Positions 47,903-56,058 of a stretch of DNA of 64,000 bases are shown piece after piece. Source of the DNA: Myxococcus fulvus (GTDB taxonomy: Bacteria > Myxococcota > Myxococcia > Myxococcales > Myxococcaceae); NCBI RefSeq assembly GCF_900111765.1, contig NZ_FOIB01000005.1, forward strand, positions 434,001 to 498,000. The letters run 5' to 3'. The notes below the pieces were generated by a model that saw nothing but the letters and a program-made list of their open reading frames with translations, searched no databases and had not been told where the DNA came from. The stretch's first letter is position 1; every line of letters starts with the position of its first letter. Both the position numbers and the translations under genes were made by a program.

Positions 47903-48988
47903 ATGAGCCGGGCCATGGAGAAGCGGACCGGGAAGGCATCGGGGTCGGGGGACCCGAGGGTGCGGTTGGAGGCGGTGGCGGACGCCTTCGAGGCGGGCGA
48001 TTTCGAGGGCGCCCTGGGACAGGTGGAGGGTCTGCTTTCGGACGCGCCGGAGCTGCCGGAGGCCCTGCACTACCGGGCCGCGGCCCTCACGGAGCTGGGG
48101 CGCCTGGAGGAGGCCGGCCGCGCCTTCGGCCTGGCGCTGAAGGCCGCCCCCGAGGACCTGGAAATCCTGCTGGGCGCCGCGGACTGCCTGGTGTGCCGGG
48201 CGGGCGAGGACCGCGAGGCGGTGGAGGAGGGCCTGGAGCTGTGTGCTCGGGGCAAGCGCCTGGCGCAGCGAGAGCAGGACGTGGAGATGCTCTACGAGTT
48301 CCTGCTCCTGGAGGGCATGGGGCTCAACCAGATGGGCGAGTGCGAGCAGGCCCTGGTGAGCCTGGACGCGGCGCTCGGGCACATGCCGCGCTCGGTGGAC
48401 GCGAGGCTGGAGCGGGGCATCGCCCTGTTCGAGCTGTGCCGCTTCGACGACGCGCGCGGCGCCTTCGAGGCGGTGCTCAAGGACATGCCGGACGAGCCCT
48501 GGGCGCACCACTACCTGGGGCTGATGGCGGAGCGGCGCGGGGACGAGAAGGAGGCGAAGAAGCGCTTCGCGCGGGCGCAGGCGCTGGTGCCCGAGGAGTT
48601 CCCTCCCCCGGTGGCGCTGGGCGAGGCGGAGTTCGACCGCGCGGTGGAGGACGCGGTGAAGGCGCTGCCCCAGCACGCCAAGCAGTACCTGGACAACGTC
48701 ACCATCGCGGTGGAGGACATCCCGTCGGATGAGGACCTGCTGGGGCAGGACCCTCCCCTGTCACCGAGCATCCTCGGCGTGTTCCGCGGGACGCCCGTGG
48801 GTGAGCGCAGCGTGACGAGCGCATATGACCACCTCACCGCGTCCATCGTGCTCTACCAGAAGAACCTGGAGCGCTTCGCGAAGACGCGCGAGGAGCTCAT
48901 CGAGCAGATTGGAATCACCGTGATGCACGAGGTCGGTCACCTCATGGGGTTGGACGAGGACGACCTGTGGCAGCGGGGGCTGGACTGA
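47903..48988 (+). CDS. TPR protein fused to zincin-like metallopeptidase domain
   Basis: A 361-residue cytoplasmic protein. Residues about 20-230 are tetratricopeptide repeats (DAPELPEALHYRAAALTELG, then LYEFLLLEGMGLNQMGECEQ). The C-terminal 120 residues belong to the short zincin-like family (DUF1025/MMP-type) with zinc motif HEVGHLMGLDEDD near the end and FRGTPVGERS in the middle. The stand-alone domain is a small metallopeptidase of unknown substrate; fusion to TPRs suggests recruitment to partners. Starts at 47903 or 47915 are both possible. Its last 47 bases overlap the convergent epimerase gene. Confidence 0.85.
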   Translation: MSRAMEKRTGKASGSGDPRVRLEAVADAFEAGDFEGALGQVEGLLSDAPELPEALHYRAAALTELGRLEEAGRAFGLALKAAPEDLEILLGAADCLVCRAGEDREAVEEGLELCARGKRLAQREQDVEMLYEFLLLEGMGLNQMGECEQALVSLDAALGHMPRSVDARLERGIALFELCRFDDARGAFEAVLKDMPDEPWAHHYLGLMAERRGDEKEAKKRFARAQALVPEEFPPPVALGEAEFDRAVEDAVKALPQHAKQYLDNVTIAVEDIPSDEDLLGQDPPLSPSILGVFRGTPVGERSVTSAYDHLTASIVLYQKNLERFAKTREELIEQIGITVMHEVGHLMGLDEDDLWQRGLD

Positions 48989-49946
48989 CGGTGGCCGTGC
49001 GCGGCTCTTTCATGGCGGCGAGCGTCTGGCGGATGCCCTCTGCGTAGGGCGTCTTGGGGACGTCCCCGAGCAGGTGGCGCAGCTCCGAGTCGTCCATGAG
49101 CACGGGAGTGGTGAGCAGGTAGTGCATCTCCACGAGCTCGCGCATGAACGGGTCGAACAGGCCGATGAAGCGGACCATCCCCTTCCCCATCGTGGAGAGC
49201 TTCATGGGGCGGCCGAGCTGTCGGTACGCCTCCGCGATCATCTCTCGCTGGGTGGTGACGCCGGCGCCGGCGAGGTTCCAGGAGCGGCCGTAAGCGCGGG
49301 GTTCGTCCATGAGCTTGAGGACGATGGGGCCCACGTCGGGGACGAAGATGAACTCGTGGGGTGGGTCGATGGGGCCGATGAGCTGGGCGCGCTTGCCGGC
49401 GAGGGCGGCGACGAAGGCGCGGTGGAGGAAGCTGCGCTCGACGTGGGGGCCGTAGAAGTCGGGCAGGCGGAGGATGGTGGCCTGGATGCGGCCGGCGGCA
49501 TGCTCGGCGAGGAGGAGGTCCTCCTGTTCCTTGCGCATGCGGCCCTTGAAGGAGTTGGGCTCGCGCGGATGGTCATCGCGCACGGGCGTGGTGCGAGGCA
49601 GACCGTACGGATAGACGGTGCCGATGAGGACCACGTGCTTGACGCCCTCGGCGATGGCGCCGTCGAGCGTCTTTCGCATGAGTTGCGGATGCAGGTGGAA
49701 CTGCCAGTAGTTGACGCCCACCATGTAGATGAGGGTGTCCACGCCCCGGGCCGCCTCGCGGACGGAGGCCGGGTCGTCCGGGTTCCACGTCACGACCTCG
49801 GCGAGCGGGTCCGCGCCGAACTCGGACTCGAGTGAGCCCCGGGAGCGGCCGACCACCCGGTAGGGCCGTCCCTCGGCCTTCAACGCGTTGGCCACGCTCT
49901 GGCCGATGACTCCGGACGCTCCGAACAACGCCACCTTGCCTGCCAT
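48942..49946 (-). CDS. NAD(P)-binding epimerase/reductase (extended SDR)
   Basis: A 334-residue protein of the atypical short-chain dehydrogenase group. The Rossmann motif GASGVIGQSVANAL is at the N-terminus (KVALFGASGVIGQSVANALK). A TIYMVGVNYWQFHLHPQLM segment and a YPYG-type catalytic region (LIGTVYPYGLPRTTPVRDDH) follow, and the C-terminal part is variable. The substrate is unknown. The ATG at 49946 is preceded by GGGAG. It diverges from the TetR regulator, with two perfect palindromic operators between, so the regulator probably represses both genes. The 3' end overlaps the convergent TPR gene. Confidence 0.87.
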   Translation of the reverse strand: MAGKVALFGASGVIGQSVANALKAEGRPYRVVGRSRGSLESEFGADPLAEVVTWNPDDPASVREAARGVDTLIYMVGVNYWQFHLHPQLMRKTLDGAIAEGVKHVVLIGTVYPYGLPRTTPVRDDHPREPNSFKGRMRKEQEDLLLAEHAAGRIQATILRLPDFYGPHVERSFLHRAFVAALAGKRAQLIGPIDPPHEFIFVPDVGPIVLKLMDEPRAYGRSWNLAGAGVTTQREMIAEAYRQLGRPMKLSTMGKGMVRFIGLFDPFMRELVEMHYLLTTPVLMDDSELRHLLGDVPKTPYAEGIRQTLAAMKEPRTATVSPAPAATGRPRPTP

Positions 49947-49980
49947 ACCGGACTCCCTTTCGCGAACAGCGGAGACTTTA

Positions 49981-50007
49981 TGAACACCGTTCACTGAACG
50001 CCGTTCA
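49981..50007. promoter_or_regulatory. Tandem TetR-family operator palindromes
   Basis: Two perfect 13-base palindromes of the form TGAAC-N3-GTTCA lie one base apart (49981-49993 and 49995-50007). They sit between the divergent epimerase and TetR genes. Centre spacing is 14 bases. Binding by the adjacent regulator is inferred. Confidence 0.72.
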
Positions 50008-50051
50008 TTTAATGGTGGTCGTTCTGGAGGTCAAGTCCTAGGGTGGTGGGT

Positions 50052-50690
50052 ATGGGGATTTCGGAGCGGAAGGAGCGCCAGCGGGCGGAGTTGCGGGAGC
50101 ACATCCTGCGGGTGGCGCGAGAGATGGTGGTGAAGGAGGGGTTCGGAGCGCTGTCGATGCGCAAGCTGGCGGACGCGGTGGAGTACGCGCCGGCGACGCT
50201 GTACCTGCACTTCGAGAACCGGGAGGCGATAGCCCGGGAGCTGTGCATCCGGGGGTTCGAGGAGTTCCTGGCGAAGCTGGAGCCTGCGGCGGTGGAGCCC
50301 GAGCCGCTGGCGAGGCTGAAGGTGATGTCGGCGGCCTATGTGGCGTTCGGCCTGGAGCATCCGGAGACCTACCGGCTCATCTTCATGGAAGACCCCAAGT
50401 TGTCGACGGCGCTGTTCCAGGGCCAGCGGGATGGGGCGGGGGCCCGCTCCTTCGGCCTGCTGGCGAGCGTGTTCGAGGACCTGAAGTCAGCCGGGAGGCT
50501 GGCGACGGAGGCACAGCCCGCGAAGCTCGCGGAGATGCTGTGGGCGGGGCTGCACGGGATTGTGAGCCTGAAGCTGACCTGCGCCGCGTTCACGGAGACG
50601 ACCGCGGAGATGCTGCGGGACACGTTGCTGGAGACGCTGGTGCACGGGCTGCCGGGGCTGAAGCCGGCCCGTGGCGCACGCGCGCGTTGA
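50052..50690 (+). CDS. TetR/AcrR-family transcriptional regulator
   Basis: A 212-residue repressor. Residues about 8-60 are the TetR HTH (RAELREHILRVAREMVVKEG, then SMRKLADAVEYAPATLYLHF). The C-terminal ligand-binding part resembles the WHG/TetR_C_33 type (LARLKVMSAAYVAFGLEHPE, then YRLIFME). It likely controls the divergent epimerase gene through the paired palindromes just upstream. The ATG at 50052 is preferred; a GTG at 50043 is in frame. The inducer is unknown. Confidence 0.92.
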   Translation: MGISERKERQRAELREHILRVAREMVVKEGFGALSMRKLADAVEYAPATLYLHFENREAIARELCIRGFEEFLAKLEPAAVEPEPLARLKVMSAAYVAFGLEHPETYRLIFMEDPKLSTALFQGQRDGAGARSFGLLASVFEDLKSAGRLATEAQPAKLAEMLWAGLHGIVSLKLTCAAFTETTAEMLRDTLLETLVHGLPGLKPARGARAR

Positions 50691-50723
50691 CGGGTGCGGG
50701 GATGGCCGGCACTAATCAGAGGC

Positions 50724-50819
50724 GGTAGGGCCTCCGGACCTGGTGGCCGGCTTGATCTTCAAAATCAATGGGAGGCGCTGCGAGGCGTCTTCGGCGAGTT
50801 CGATTCCCGTGCCCTACCG
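50724..50819 (+). tRNA. selC: tRNA-Sec (anticodon UCA)
   Basis: A 96-base selenocysteine tRNA gene. The eight-base acceptor stem is GGTAGGGC/GCCCTACC with discriminator G at 50819. The anticodon stem is TTGAT/ATCAA with loop CTTCAAA, anticodon TCA at 50759-50761. There is a long variable arm (GGGAGGCGCTGCGAGGCGTC region) and a T-arm GGCGAGTTCGATTCCCG. The CCA end is not encoded. The long acceptor stem plus UCA anticodon distinguish it from serine and suppressor tRNAs. UGA-coded selenocysteine is therefore expected in this genome. Lower-G+C accessory genes begin right after it. Confidence 0.93.
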
Positions 50820-50875
50820 ATAGCGAACTCAGAGGTTTGTGCCCTGTGAAATGGAAGAGGCCGCCTCAGCAGACG

Positions 50876-52252
50876 TCAGGGCAACTGAAGCGAAGGTGAC
50901 CACCCCTTCGCAAAACCAGCCGTAGGCGCCATCCGCTCGTCCAGTGACCGGACACAGGATGGATGATTTCCTTCTGTCTGGCGCAGGGCCTCGGCGATTG
51001 CCGCCATCCGATTCCACGCCTGCTCGTCGAACGTTCGGCTGCGAATGACACTGGGGATGGGCGCGTCGTTCTCGACCAGACCCCACTTCGCGCGATCTCG
51101 TTCCAACGGAGTCCCTCGCAACAGCATCAGAGGGAACGCTTTCACCACGGGAATCCGTTGCCGAAGGCAGAAATCAACCGTGCCACGAAATGATTCCAAA
51201 GTTTGCTCGGGCAGACCAAAGATGACGGAAACCTCGAACGAAATGTCTCGTTCGTGGAGCTTGTGGATGCCCTCCACAACGCGTTTGAGTTGATTGCTCC
51301 GCTCTACCGCCCGCGCCTCCCGCTCGTGGATGGTCTGGAGGCCGAACTCAAGCCGCACATCAAGCCCCTCGCACGCATCGAGGAACTCATCATCAAGCGT
51401 GGAGAAATGGCACTGCAATGACAGCCGCCCTCGATATGCCAGCCGCCGGAGAGCCCCCAGAACAGAAAGGGAGTGGCTCCCGAGATTGAAGAGAGGATCC
51501 AGCACGGCGATGTCGTCCACACCCGAGCGCACGAACAAATCAATCTCCTGCTCCAGCCGGGCCAGCGGAATGTCGCGGCGGCGCAGTCGACTGCCTGCCT
51601 CGCGGTGCTGACAGAACGAACATCGGAAGGGGCATCCGCGCTGAGTCTCCCAACGGATGAATCGTTGCCGGACGGAAGGCTCGATCACTCCCTCCAGGAA
51701 AGGCGATGCCAATCGATCCAACTTTGCCTCGGCCTGCAGGCAGGAGTCAGTCTGCCCCGCCCAGTGGACGCCCATGAACTGAATGCGCTCGGAGGTCGCG
51801 GCGAGAGCCACCATGGCCTCCTCACCATACCCGCGCACGAATACATCCGCCTCTGGATAGTAACGCTCAACGCCCACTCCCGCGTATGAAACCTGAGGCC
51901 CACCGAGGACGATGCGCCCCATGAATCCTCTCTGCCGGAGCATGACCAGGAGCCGCTTCACCACCTGGTCGTTCCACACGTAGACACCTAAGCCCACGTC
52001 CACCATTTCCGGCGCGAGCCCCAAGGCATTCTCGAGGATTCTCTCGAGAACGATCGCGGCGCTGAAGTCAGGTTGATTGATGGCGAAGGAGAACTCTCGC
52101 ACGTCCATCCCCACGCTCCGCAGCGCCGCGACGATGGAGGCATGCCCCAGCGGAACCCGGGGATCTTTTTCTCGGGTCCAATCGATGGAGACCAAGACGA
52201 CCCGCCGTGCCCAAGAAGTGGCGAAATGGGCCTCCGCGCCTTGAATGGACAT
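50876..52252 (-). CDS. B12-binding-type radical SAM protein
   Basis: A 458-residue enzyme. Residues about 18-170 are a cobalamin-binding-like Rossmann domain (VVLVSIDWTREKDPRVPLGH, then GFMGRIVLGGPQVSYAGVGV). The radical SAM core has the cluster motif CPFRCSFC (ETQRGCPFRCSFCQH). It continues with SGVDDIAVLDPLFN and LEFGLQTIHEREARAVERS, and a C-terminal region (FGLPEQTLESFRGTVDFCL) typical of the family. The substrate is unknown. G+C is clearly below the window average, so it was probably acquired. The ATG at 52252 follows a GGGGGGACTC site. Immediately upstream is a perfect palindrome CGAACC-T-GGTTCG. Confidence 0.88.
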   Translation of the reverse strand: MSIQGAEAHFATSWARRVVLVSIDWTREKDPRVPLGHASIVAALRSVGMDVREFSFAINQPDFSAAIVLERILENALGLAPEMVDVGLGVYVWNDQVVKRLLVMLRQRGFMGRIVLGGPQVSYAGVGVERYYPEADVFVRGYGEEAMVALAATSERIQFMGVHWAGQTDSCLQAEAKLDRLASPFLEGVIEPSVRQRFIRWETQRGCPFRCSFCQHREAGSRLRRRDIPLARLEQEIDLFVRSGVDDIAVLDPLFNLGSHSLSVLGALRRLAYRGRLSLQCHFSTLDDEFLDACEGLDVRLEFGLQTIHEREARAVERSNQLKRVVEGIHKLHERDISFEVSVIFGLPEQTLESFRGTVDFCLRQRIPVVKAFPLMLLRGTPLERDRAKWGLVENDAPIPSVIRSRTFDEQAWNRMAAIAEALRQTEGNHPSCVRSLDERMAPTAGFAKGWSPSLQLP

Positions 52253-52567
52253 GAGTCCCCCCGAACCTGGTTCGAGCGAAATGTTCAGCGATGGCGACAA
52301 TGACAGTCAACCCAGACGCAGCATGGCCCGTGGAATTCAATCGGTCGCTGGCCCTGCCCCAATTGAATCCCCTACATCGACTCACCACCCGGACAGACTG
52401 GGTGCCTCGCGCCCCGGCCACCGGCGACCCCGTGTGGTGCTTTGACCCGGGCTCACTTGCCTCAGACAGGATCCGAGTCCAGAAAGACTGCGACACCACC
52501 GATTCACGTCCATGGGTTCCGCTCAGTGGATCGGGTACGCTTCAGCCTCAAATCCAGTGAGGCAACG
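52253..52567. other. Divergent 315-base intergenic region between radical SAM and nuclease genes
   Basis: No gene is seen here. A perfect 13-base palindrome, CGAACC-T-GGTTCG (52262-52274), lies ten bases upstream of the radical SAM start codon and could be its operator. A further inverted repeat, ATTCAAT with ATTGAAT, occurs around 52335-52375. Base composition is intermediate. Promoters for both divergent genes must lie here, but none is clear. Confidence 0.45.
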
Positions 52568-53389
52568 ATGCTCGCAGCAGAACTTCACGGGAAGCTCGGG
52601 GATGGAACCAATGCGAGGGACCGCATGGAAGATATCCTGACGTCGAACGTCTTTGGCCTCCTGCGCTGTGTGGAACACTCGAAACTGCTGATTCCCTGGC
52701 TTTCACGGTGCCTCCGAGCGGAGGACTCTTCTCCTGAACTGATTGATGAAGCCATCGACCGTGCGGACATCCGTTTTTGGCCGCGCTTGAACCAGCAAGA
52801 GCTGGATGTCCTCATCTTGCTCCATGGCTCACGGGGCATTCACGTCGTGGGCGTCGAGTGTAAGTATGAATCGGGTAAGAGCGGGGCACTCAGCGATACC
52901 TCCGGAACGGGGCTGGAGGCAAGCACTCCCAGGGGAGACCAACTGGCCGATTACATGAATGCACTCGCGGCCGATGCCGTGCGCCCACGGCCCTACTCTC
53001 CGGAAGCCGTGCACCGACGGAGTCTCATCTATCTGACCGCGCACGCCTCTGCGCCAAGAGACGAATTGGAGGCAAGTCTCCAGTTCCGCCATCCCACGGC
53101 ATCGATTGACCTCTACTGGCTCGCGTGGCGTCAACTGACTCCCCTCCTTCCGCAGGAGGCAGTCGGCCCCGATGTTTCCGTCCTCCTCTCAGACCTTCGA
53201 CGAGTGCTCGAACGGCGTGGACTCTCAACCTTCACGGGATGGCACGCACCAACCCTCGCCTGGAGCCTGCTTCAACCAGAACGACTCTTCCAAGTCTCAA
53301 GGGATGGGAAGTTCTTTGAACGGATGTCCGCGCCGTCTCTTCCTGCGGACGCAACCTTCTGGAAGGGCACTACACGGAGAGGGGCTTGA
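52568..53389 (+). CDS. PD-(D/E)XK-nuclease-like protein
   Basis: A 273-residue cytoplasmic protein of low G+C. The N-terminus, LGDGTNARDRMEDILTSNVF, resembles a family of restriction-like nucleases often found in defence gene clusters. The likely catalytic core is QELDVLILLHGSRGIHVVGV followed by ECKY, giving Asp, Glu and Lys in the PD-(D/E)XK spacing. No DNA-recognition domain is evident. The stop overlaps the next gene start by four bases (TTGA), so both are translated together. It might be a toxin, a defence effector or a repair nuclease; the call rests on motif pattern only. Confidence 0.62.
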   Translation: MLAAELHGKLGDGTNARDRMEDILTSNVFGLLRCVEHSKLLIPWLSRCLRAEDSSPELIDEAIDRADIRFWPRLNQQELDVLILLHGSRGIHVVGVECKYESGKSGALSDTSGTGLEASTPRGDQLADYMNALAADAVRPRPYSPEAVHRRSLIYLTAHASAPRDELEASLQFRHPTASIDLYWLAWRQLTPLLPQEAVGPDVSVLLSDLRRVLERRGLSTFTGWHAPTLAWSLLQPERLFQVSRDGKFFERMSAPSLPADATFWKGTTRRGA

Positions 53390-53964
53390 ACGTGGATCCA
53401 AATCTCGGCGAGAAAATCTACCAGGCGTCTTGCTTCATCAGTGACATCTACAAGCAGGTCCGGACCCTTCTTGTCGCCTGCGATGCCCTGTTCGCGGAGG
53501 CAGGAATCGCCCCCGCCAATGGAAACGAGGTCGAACTCCATCGCGCCAGGAATCTCGATGCGCCCGCCGCCTGGAATCAACAGGCCGTGGGGCGACTCTA
53601 TGCGCCGAAGAAGCGCCCTGACGGCACGGTCTCGGCCTTCATCGTGGTGGAAGTACATCTCCGCCCCAAGAGCGCAACCCACGCCCTCCTTGTACTCGCG
53701 TATGCCGAGCCCTCCCTACCCGTCATCTCCCAGGCGCTCTCGAGTGAATACAAAGAGGGTGAGTGGCTGGAGGATCTGCTTGTGAACCATTATCCCGCGC
53801 AGACCGAATGGAATGGACTGCGCGCCGCGCATCCTCGTCACCTATCGCTCGCCGATGGCCTTCATCTCAAAGCGTGGCCCTTGACGGAGTTTACCGACGA
53901 GGAAAGCCTGGGCCGGGCGCTGCGCTCACAGCTAGCTCGCTGGGCGCCTGGCCTGTTCAAGTAA
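53386..53964 (+). CDS. Hypothetical partner protein of the nuclease
   Basis: A 192-residue protein with no recognised domain. It starts at TTG 53386, overlapping the nuclease stop, after a GGAGAGGGG site; a GTG at 53392 is also possible. The sequence is soluble, with helical segments (GEKIYQASCFISDIYKQVRT) and strands (VSAFIVVEVHLRPKSATHAL). It could be an inhibitor, a specificity subunit or a second effector for the nuclease. Its tight coupling and shared low G+C argue that the two genes were acquired as a unit. Confidence 0.6.
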   Translation: MNVDPNLGEKIYQASCFISDIYKQVRTLLVACDALFAEAGIAPANGNEVELHRARNLDAPAAWNQQAVGRLYAPKKRPDGTVSAFIVVEVHLRPKSATHALLVLAYAEPSLPVISQALSSEYKEGEWLEDLLVNHYPAQTEWNGLRAAHPRHLSLADGLHLKAWPLTEFTDEESLGRALRSQLARWAPGLFK

Positions 53965-54019
53965 ACCGACGCGGCCCACAGGGTGAGGCCCGCATTCCCT
54001 GGAGTCAGGTCCGAGCCCC

Positions 54020-55266
54020 GCGCCCTGACTCGTCGGGGCCAGCAGTGCCAGCACGACGGTGACGCTGGACCAGGACTCGCCACGGCTCGTGTCGCTTCTG
54101 CCTTCCGCACCGGTGGTGGTGCGGTTCGGAGAGACTCAGGAGCACCGCGTCGTGCTGTCCTCCGCGCCGGCCCCGGACCTCGCCGTGGCGCTGGTGGCGA
54201 CTCCGGCTGCAGGGTCACCCACTTCGGCACGGTGCCCGCCTCCGTGACGGTGCGCGCCAGTACGACGGATGCCACATTCCTCTTCACCGCGGATGCACGG
54301 GGCGAAGGGGCGGGGACGGTGTCCGCATCGCTGCGGGAATCACGAAGACCTCGGACATCACGGTGACGCCGCCGGCTGCGGCGCTCCAGGGACTGACGCC
54401 TTCGACGGCGACTGTGTTCTTCAACGCGACGCAGTCGTTCACGGTGACGCTGGGCCGAGCCGCGCCAGTTGGAGGTGCGTTTGTGGATGTGGCGCTGGCG
54501 CCGACCTCGGGCCTGGGCTCGCTGTCCTCCGCGACGGTGACCATCGCCGGGGGACAGACGAGTGGCCAGGTGGTGTTCACCGCGGGCCAGACGGCCGGTG
54601 ACGTCCGGCTGACGGCGACGTACGACGGTCAGCAACTGTCGGCAGTGCTGACCGTGGCGAACCGCCCAGCCATCAACCACCTGGTCATCAACGAGGTGGA
54701 CTACGACCAGATCGGCACGGACACGAAGGAGTTCGTCGAGATCTACAACCCGACGGGGGGACCCATTTCCCTGCCGAACACGTTCCTGGTGTTCGTCAAT
54801 GGCGCGGTGAATCCTCCGGCGAGGCCCAGAAGGTCGACCTCGCGGATTTCGGCATGCTGGGCGCAGGGGAGTTCTGGTGGTGGGCTCGGCCGCGGTCGTC
54901 GGCCCCCTGGCGGGTCGTCCCGGGGTGAAGACCCTTCAGCGGGGGGACCTCGGACTTCATCCAGAACGGCGGCAGCGCGGCGAGCCCCTCTGCGGACGCC
55001 GTGGCGCTCTACGATGGGGGCCATGATGCGCTCATCGACTCGCGCTCCTACGAGGGAGCCATCACCCAGGCCACCATCGCGGCTCCTCCAAGAAGTTCGA
55101 CATGCAGGAGGACGCCACGAGCACGGCGACGCTGGCCGACAGCAACACGCTCGAAGGCTCGCTGTGCCGCGACGCAAACAGCACGGACACCGACGACAAC
55201 GGGGTGGACTTCAAGTTCACCACCACCGTGACGCCGGGCGCGGCCAACGTCATCACCGCGCCGTGA
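54020..55266 (+). pseudogene. Frameshifted lamin-tail (LTD) surface protein remnant
   Basis: Fragments of one protein lie in successive frames without a start. First come Ig-like repeats (VTLDQDSPRLVSLLPSAPVV, then VTHFGTVPASVTVRASTTDA) and another repeat (LGSLSSATVTIAGGQTSGQ). A lamin-tail domain follows (HLVINEVDYDQIGTDTKEFV), then KVDLADFGMLGAG in a shifted frame, VALYDGGHDALIDSRSYEGA in another, and a C-terminal GVDFKFTTTVTPGAANVIT ending at 55266. At least four frame changes are needed, so the gene is decayed. Intact relatives are secreted surface proteins with calcium-binding or nuclease partners. Confidence 0.82.
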
Positions 55267-55293
55267 TGCGCGCCCGCTAACCGGACGACGAAA

Positions 55294-55331
55294 GCCCGGG
55301 CCGCGCTGGAGACTTCAGCGTGCGCCCGGGC
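55294..55331 (+). terminator. Hairpin after the lamin-tail pseudogene
   Basis: Arms GCCCGGGCCGCGCTG and CAGCGTGCGCCCGGGC pair over a seven-base loop with one or two bulges. It lies 28 bases after the pseudogene stop and is probably its original terminator. Confidence 0.55.
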
Positions 55332-55425
55332 ATTCACCGTTCATCGACTCTCAAGAACGAAACCCAGTAGCCCATCCGCCTCATCAAAGCTCTCTGAACG
55401 ATGCAAGCGCCTCCCCTGAGCAGCC

Positions 55426-55710
55426 TCAAGGACAACGAGGCAATGACAGGAGATTGTTGGGCTCGTCTCCATCCGCACTCGTTCTCAGGTACTTCTTGCC
55501 GTTGCGCTCAGCCACAACGACCCGAACTCGATCCCCAGTTGGGCGCTCCACGTAGAACTCGCCATAGGTTCCTCTCTCGATTGCCACAATGGCGTCTTGC
55601 AAGCTGAGCTTCCAGTTGCTTCCGTCCGGGTTCACCCCTCCGATCGATTGGATACTCTCGTATCTACTAAAGCGATCATCCTTCACGACGCAAGAGACTC
55701 GGACACTCAT
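55426..55710 (-). CDS. DUF3892-family protein
   Basis: A 94-residue protein matching the DUF3892 pattern: SVRVSCVVKDDRFSRYESIQ, then IGGVNPDGSNWKLSLQDAI, GEFYVERPTGDRVRVVVAER and a C-terminal YLRTSADGDEPNNLLSLPRC. The ATG at 55710 is preceded by GGGGAG. The gene has markedly lower G+C than the core genome, so it was likely acquired recently. The family is of unknown function and often appears as a lone accessory gene. No partner is visible. Confidence 0.82.
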   Translation of the reverse strand: MSVRVSCVVKDDRFSRYESIQSIGGVNPDGSNWKLSLQDAIVAIERGTYGEFYVERPTGDRVRVVVAERNGKKYLRTSADGDEPNNLLSLPRCP

Positions 55711-56058
55711 CACAGCTCCCCCATTGATGAACAAAACAGCTTGCCCTACGAAAACTCAACACCCCATCGAAACACTCTCCCGATAAGCGTCGACCGTGCC
55801 TGGGTCTGGAGATCCGCTTCATCGGTTCGTGCAGTCAGCCATCGCACCAGCCCCCCCTCGATCCGAACTGGTTGCCGCTCGCAGGTCACTCCCAGTTTCT
55901 TTGATAGGCAGGGCCTTGCTCCGTTTCAGCTCTCGAACCACGCAGGAGAATGACTCCTGTCAGCAAAGATGTCTCTACCACTCCAGAGGTACGCGTCACG
56001 CCAGCTCGCGGAAATCCCTGAATAGACTTGCTCGCCCTGGGAAAAGCTCGACCTGAAG
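55711..56058. other. 348-base low-G+C gap
   Basis: The region between the DUF3892 gene and the acyltransferase gene has low G+C and no convincing gene. One reverse-strand frame, about 55926-56065, reads DFRSSFSQGEQVYSGISASW and may be a short gene remnant, but it has no start or family match. The DUF3892 promoter must lie at the left end. Confidence 0.4.

Noticed and set aside
47468-48676. A 402-codon reverse frame ending in the receiver domain
   Set aside because: The first 284 codons lie opposite the TPR-metallopeptidase gene and look like shadow sequence; the receiver begins at GTG 47824.
55597-55953. Forward frames in the low-G+C gap beside the DUF3892 gene
   Set aside because: They overlap the DUF3892 gene on the other strand and show no family features.
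50876-56058. Integrase, transposase or attachment-site repeats marking an island
   Set aside because: No such gene or repeat of the selC end was seen; the island call rests on G+C and gene content only.
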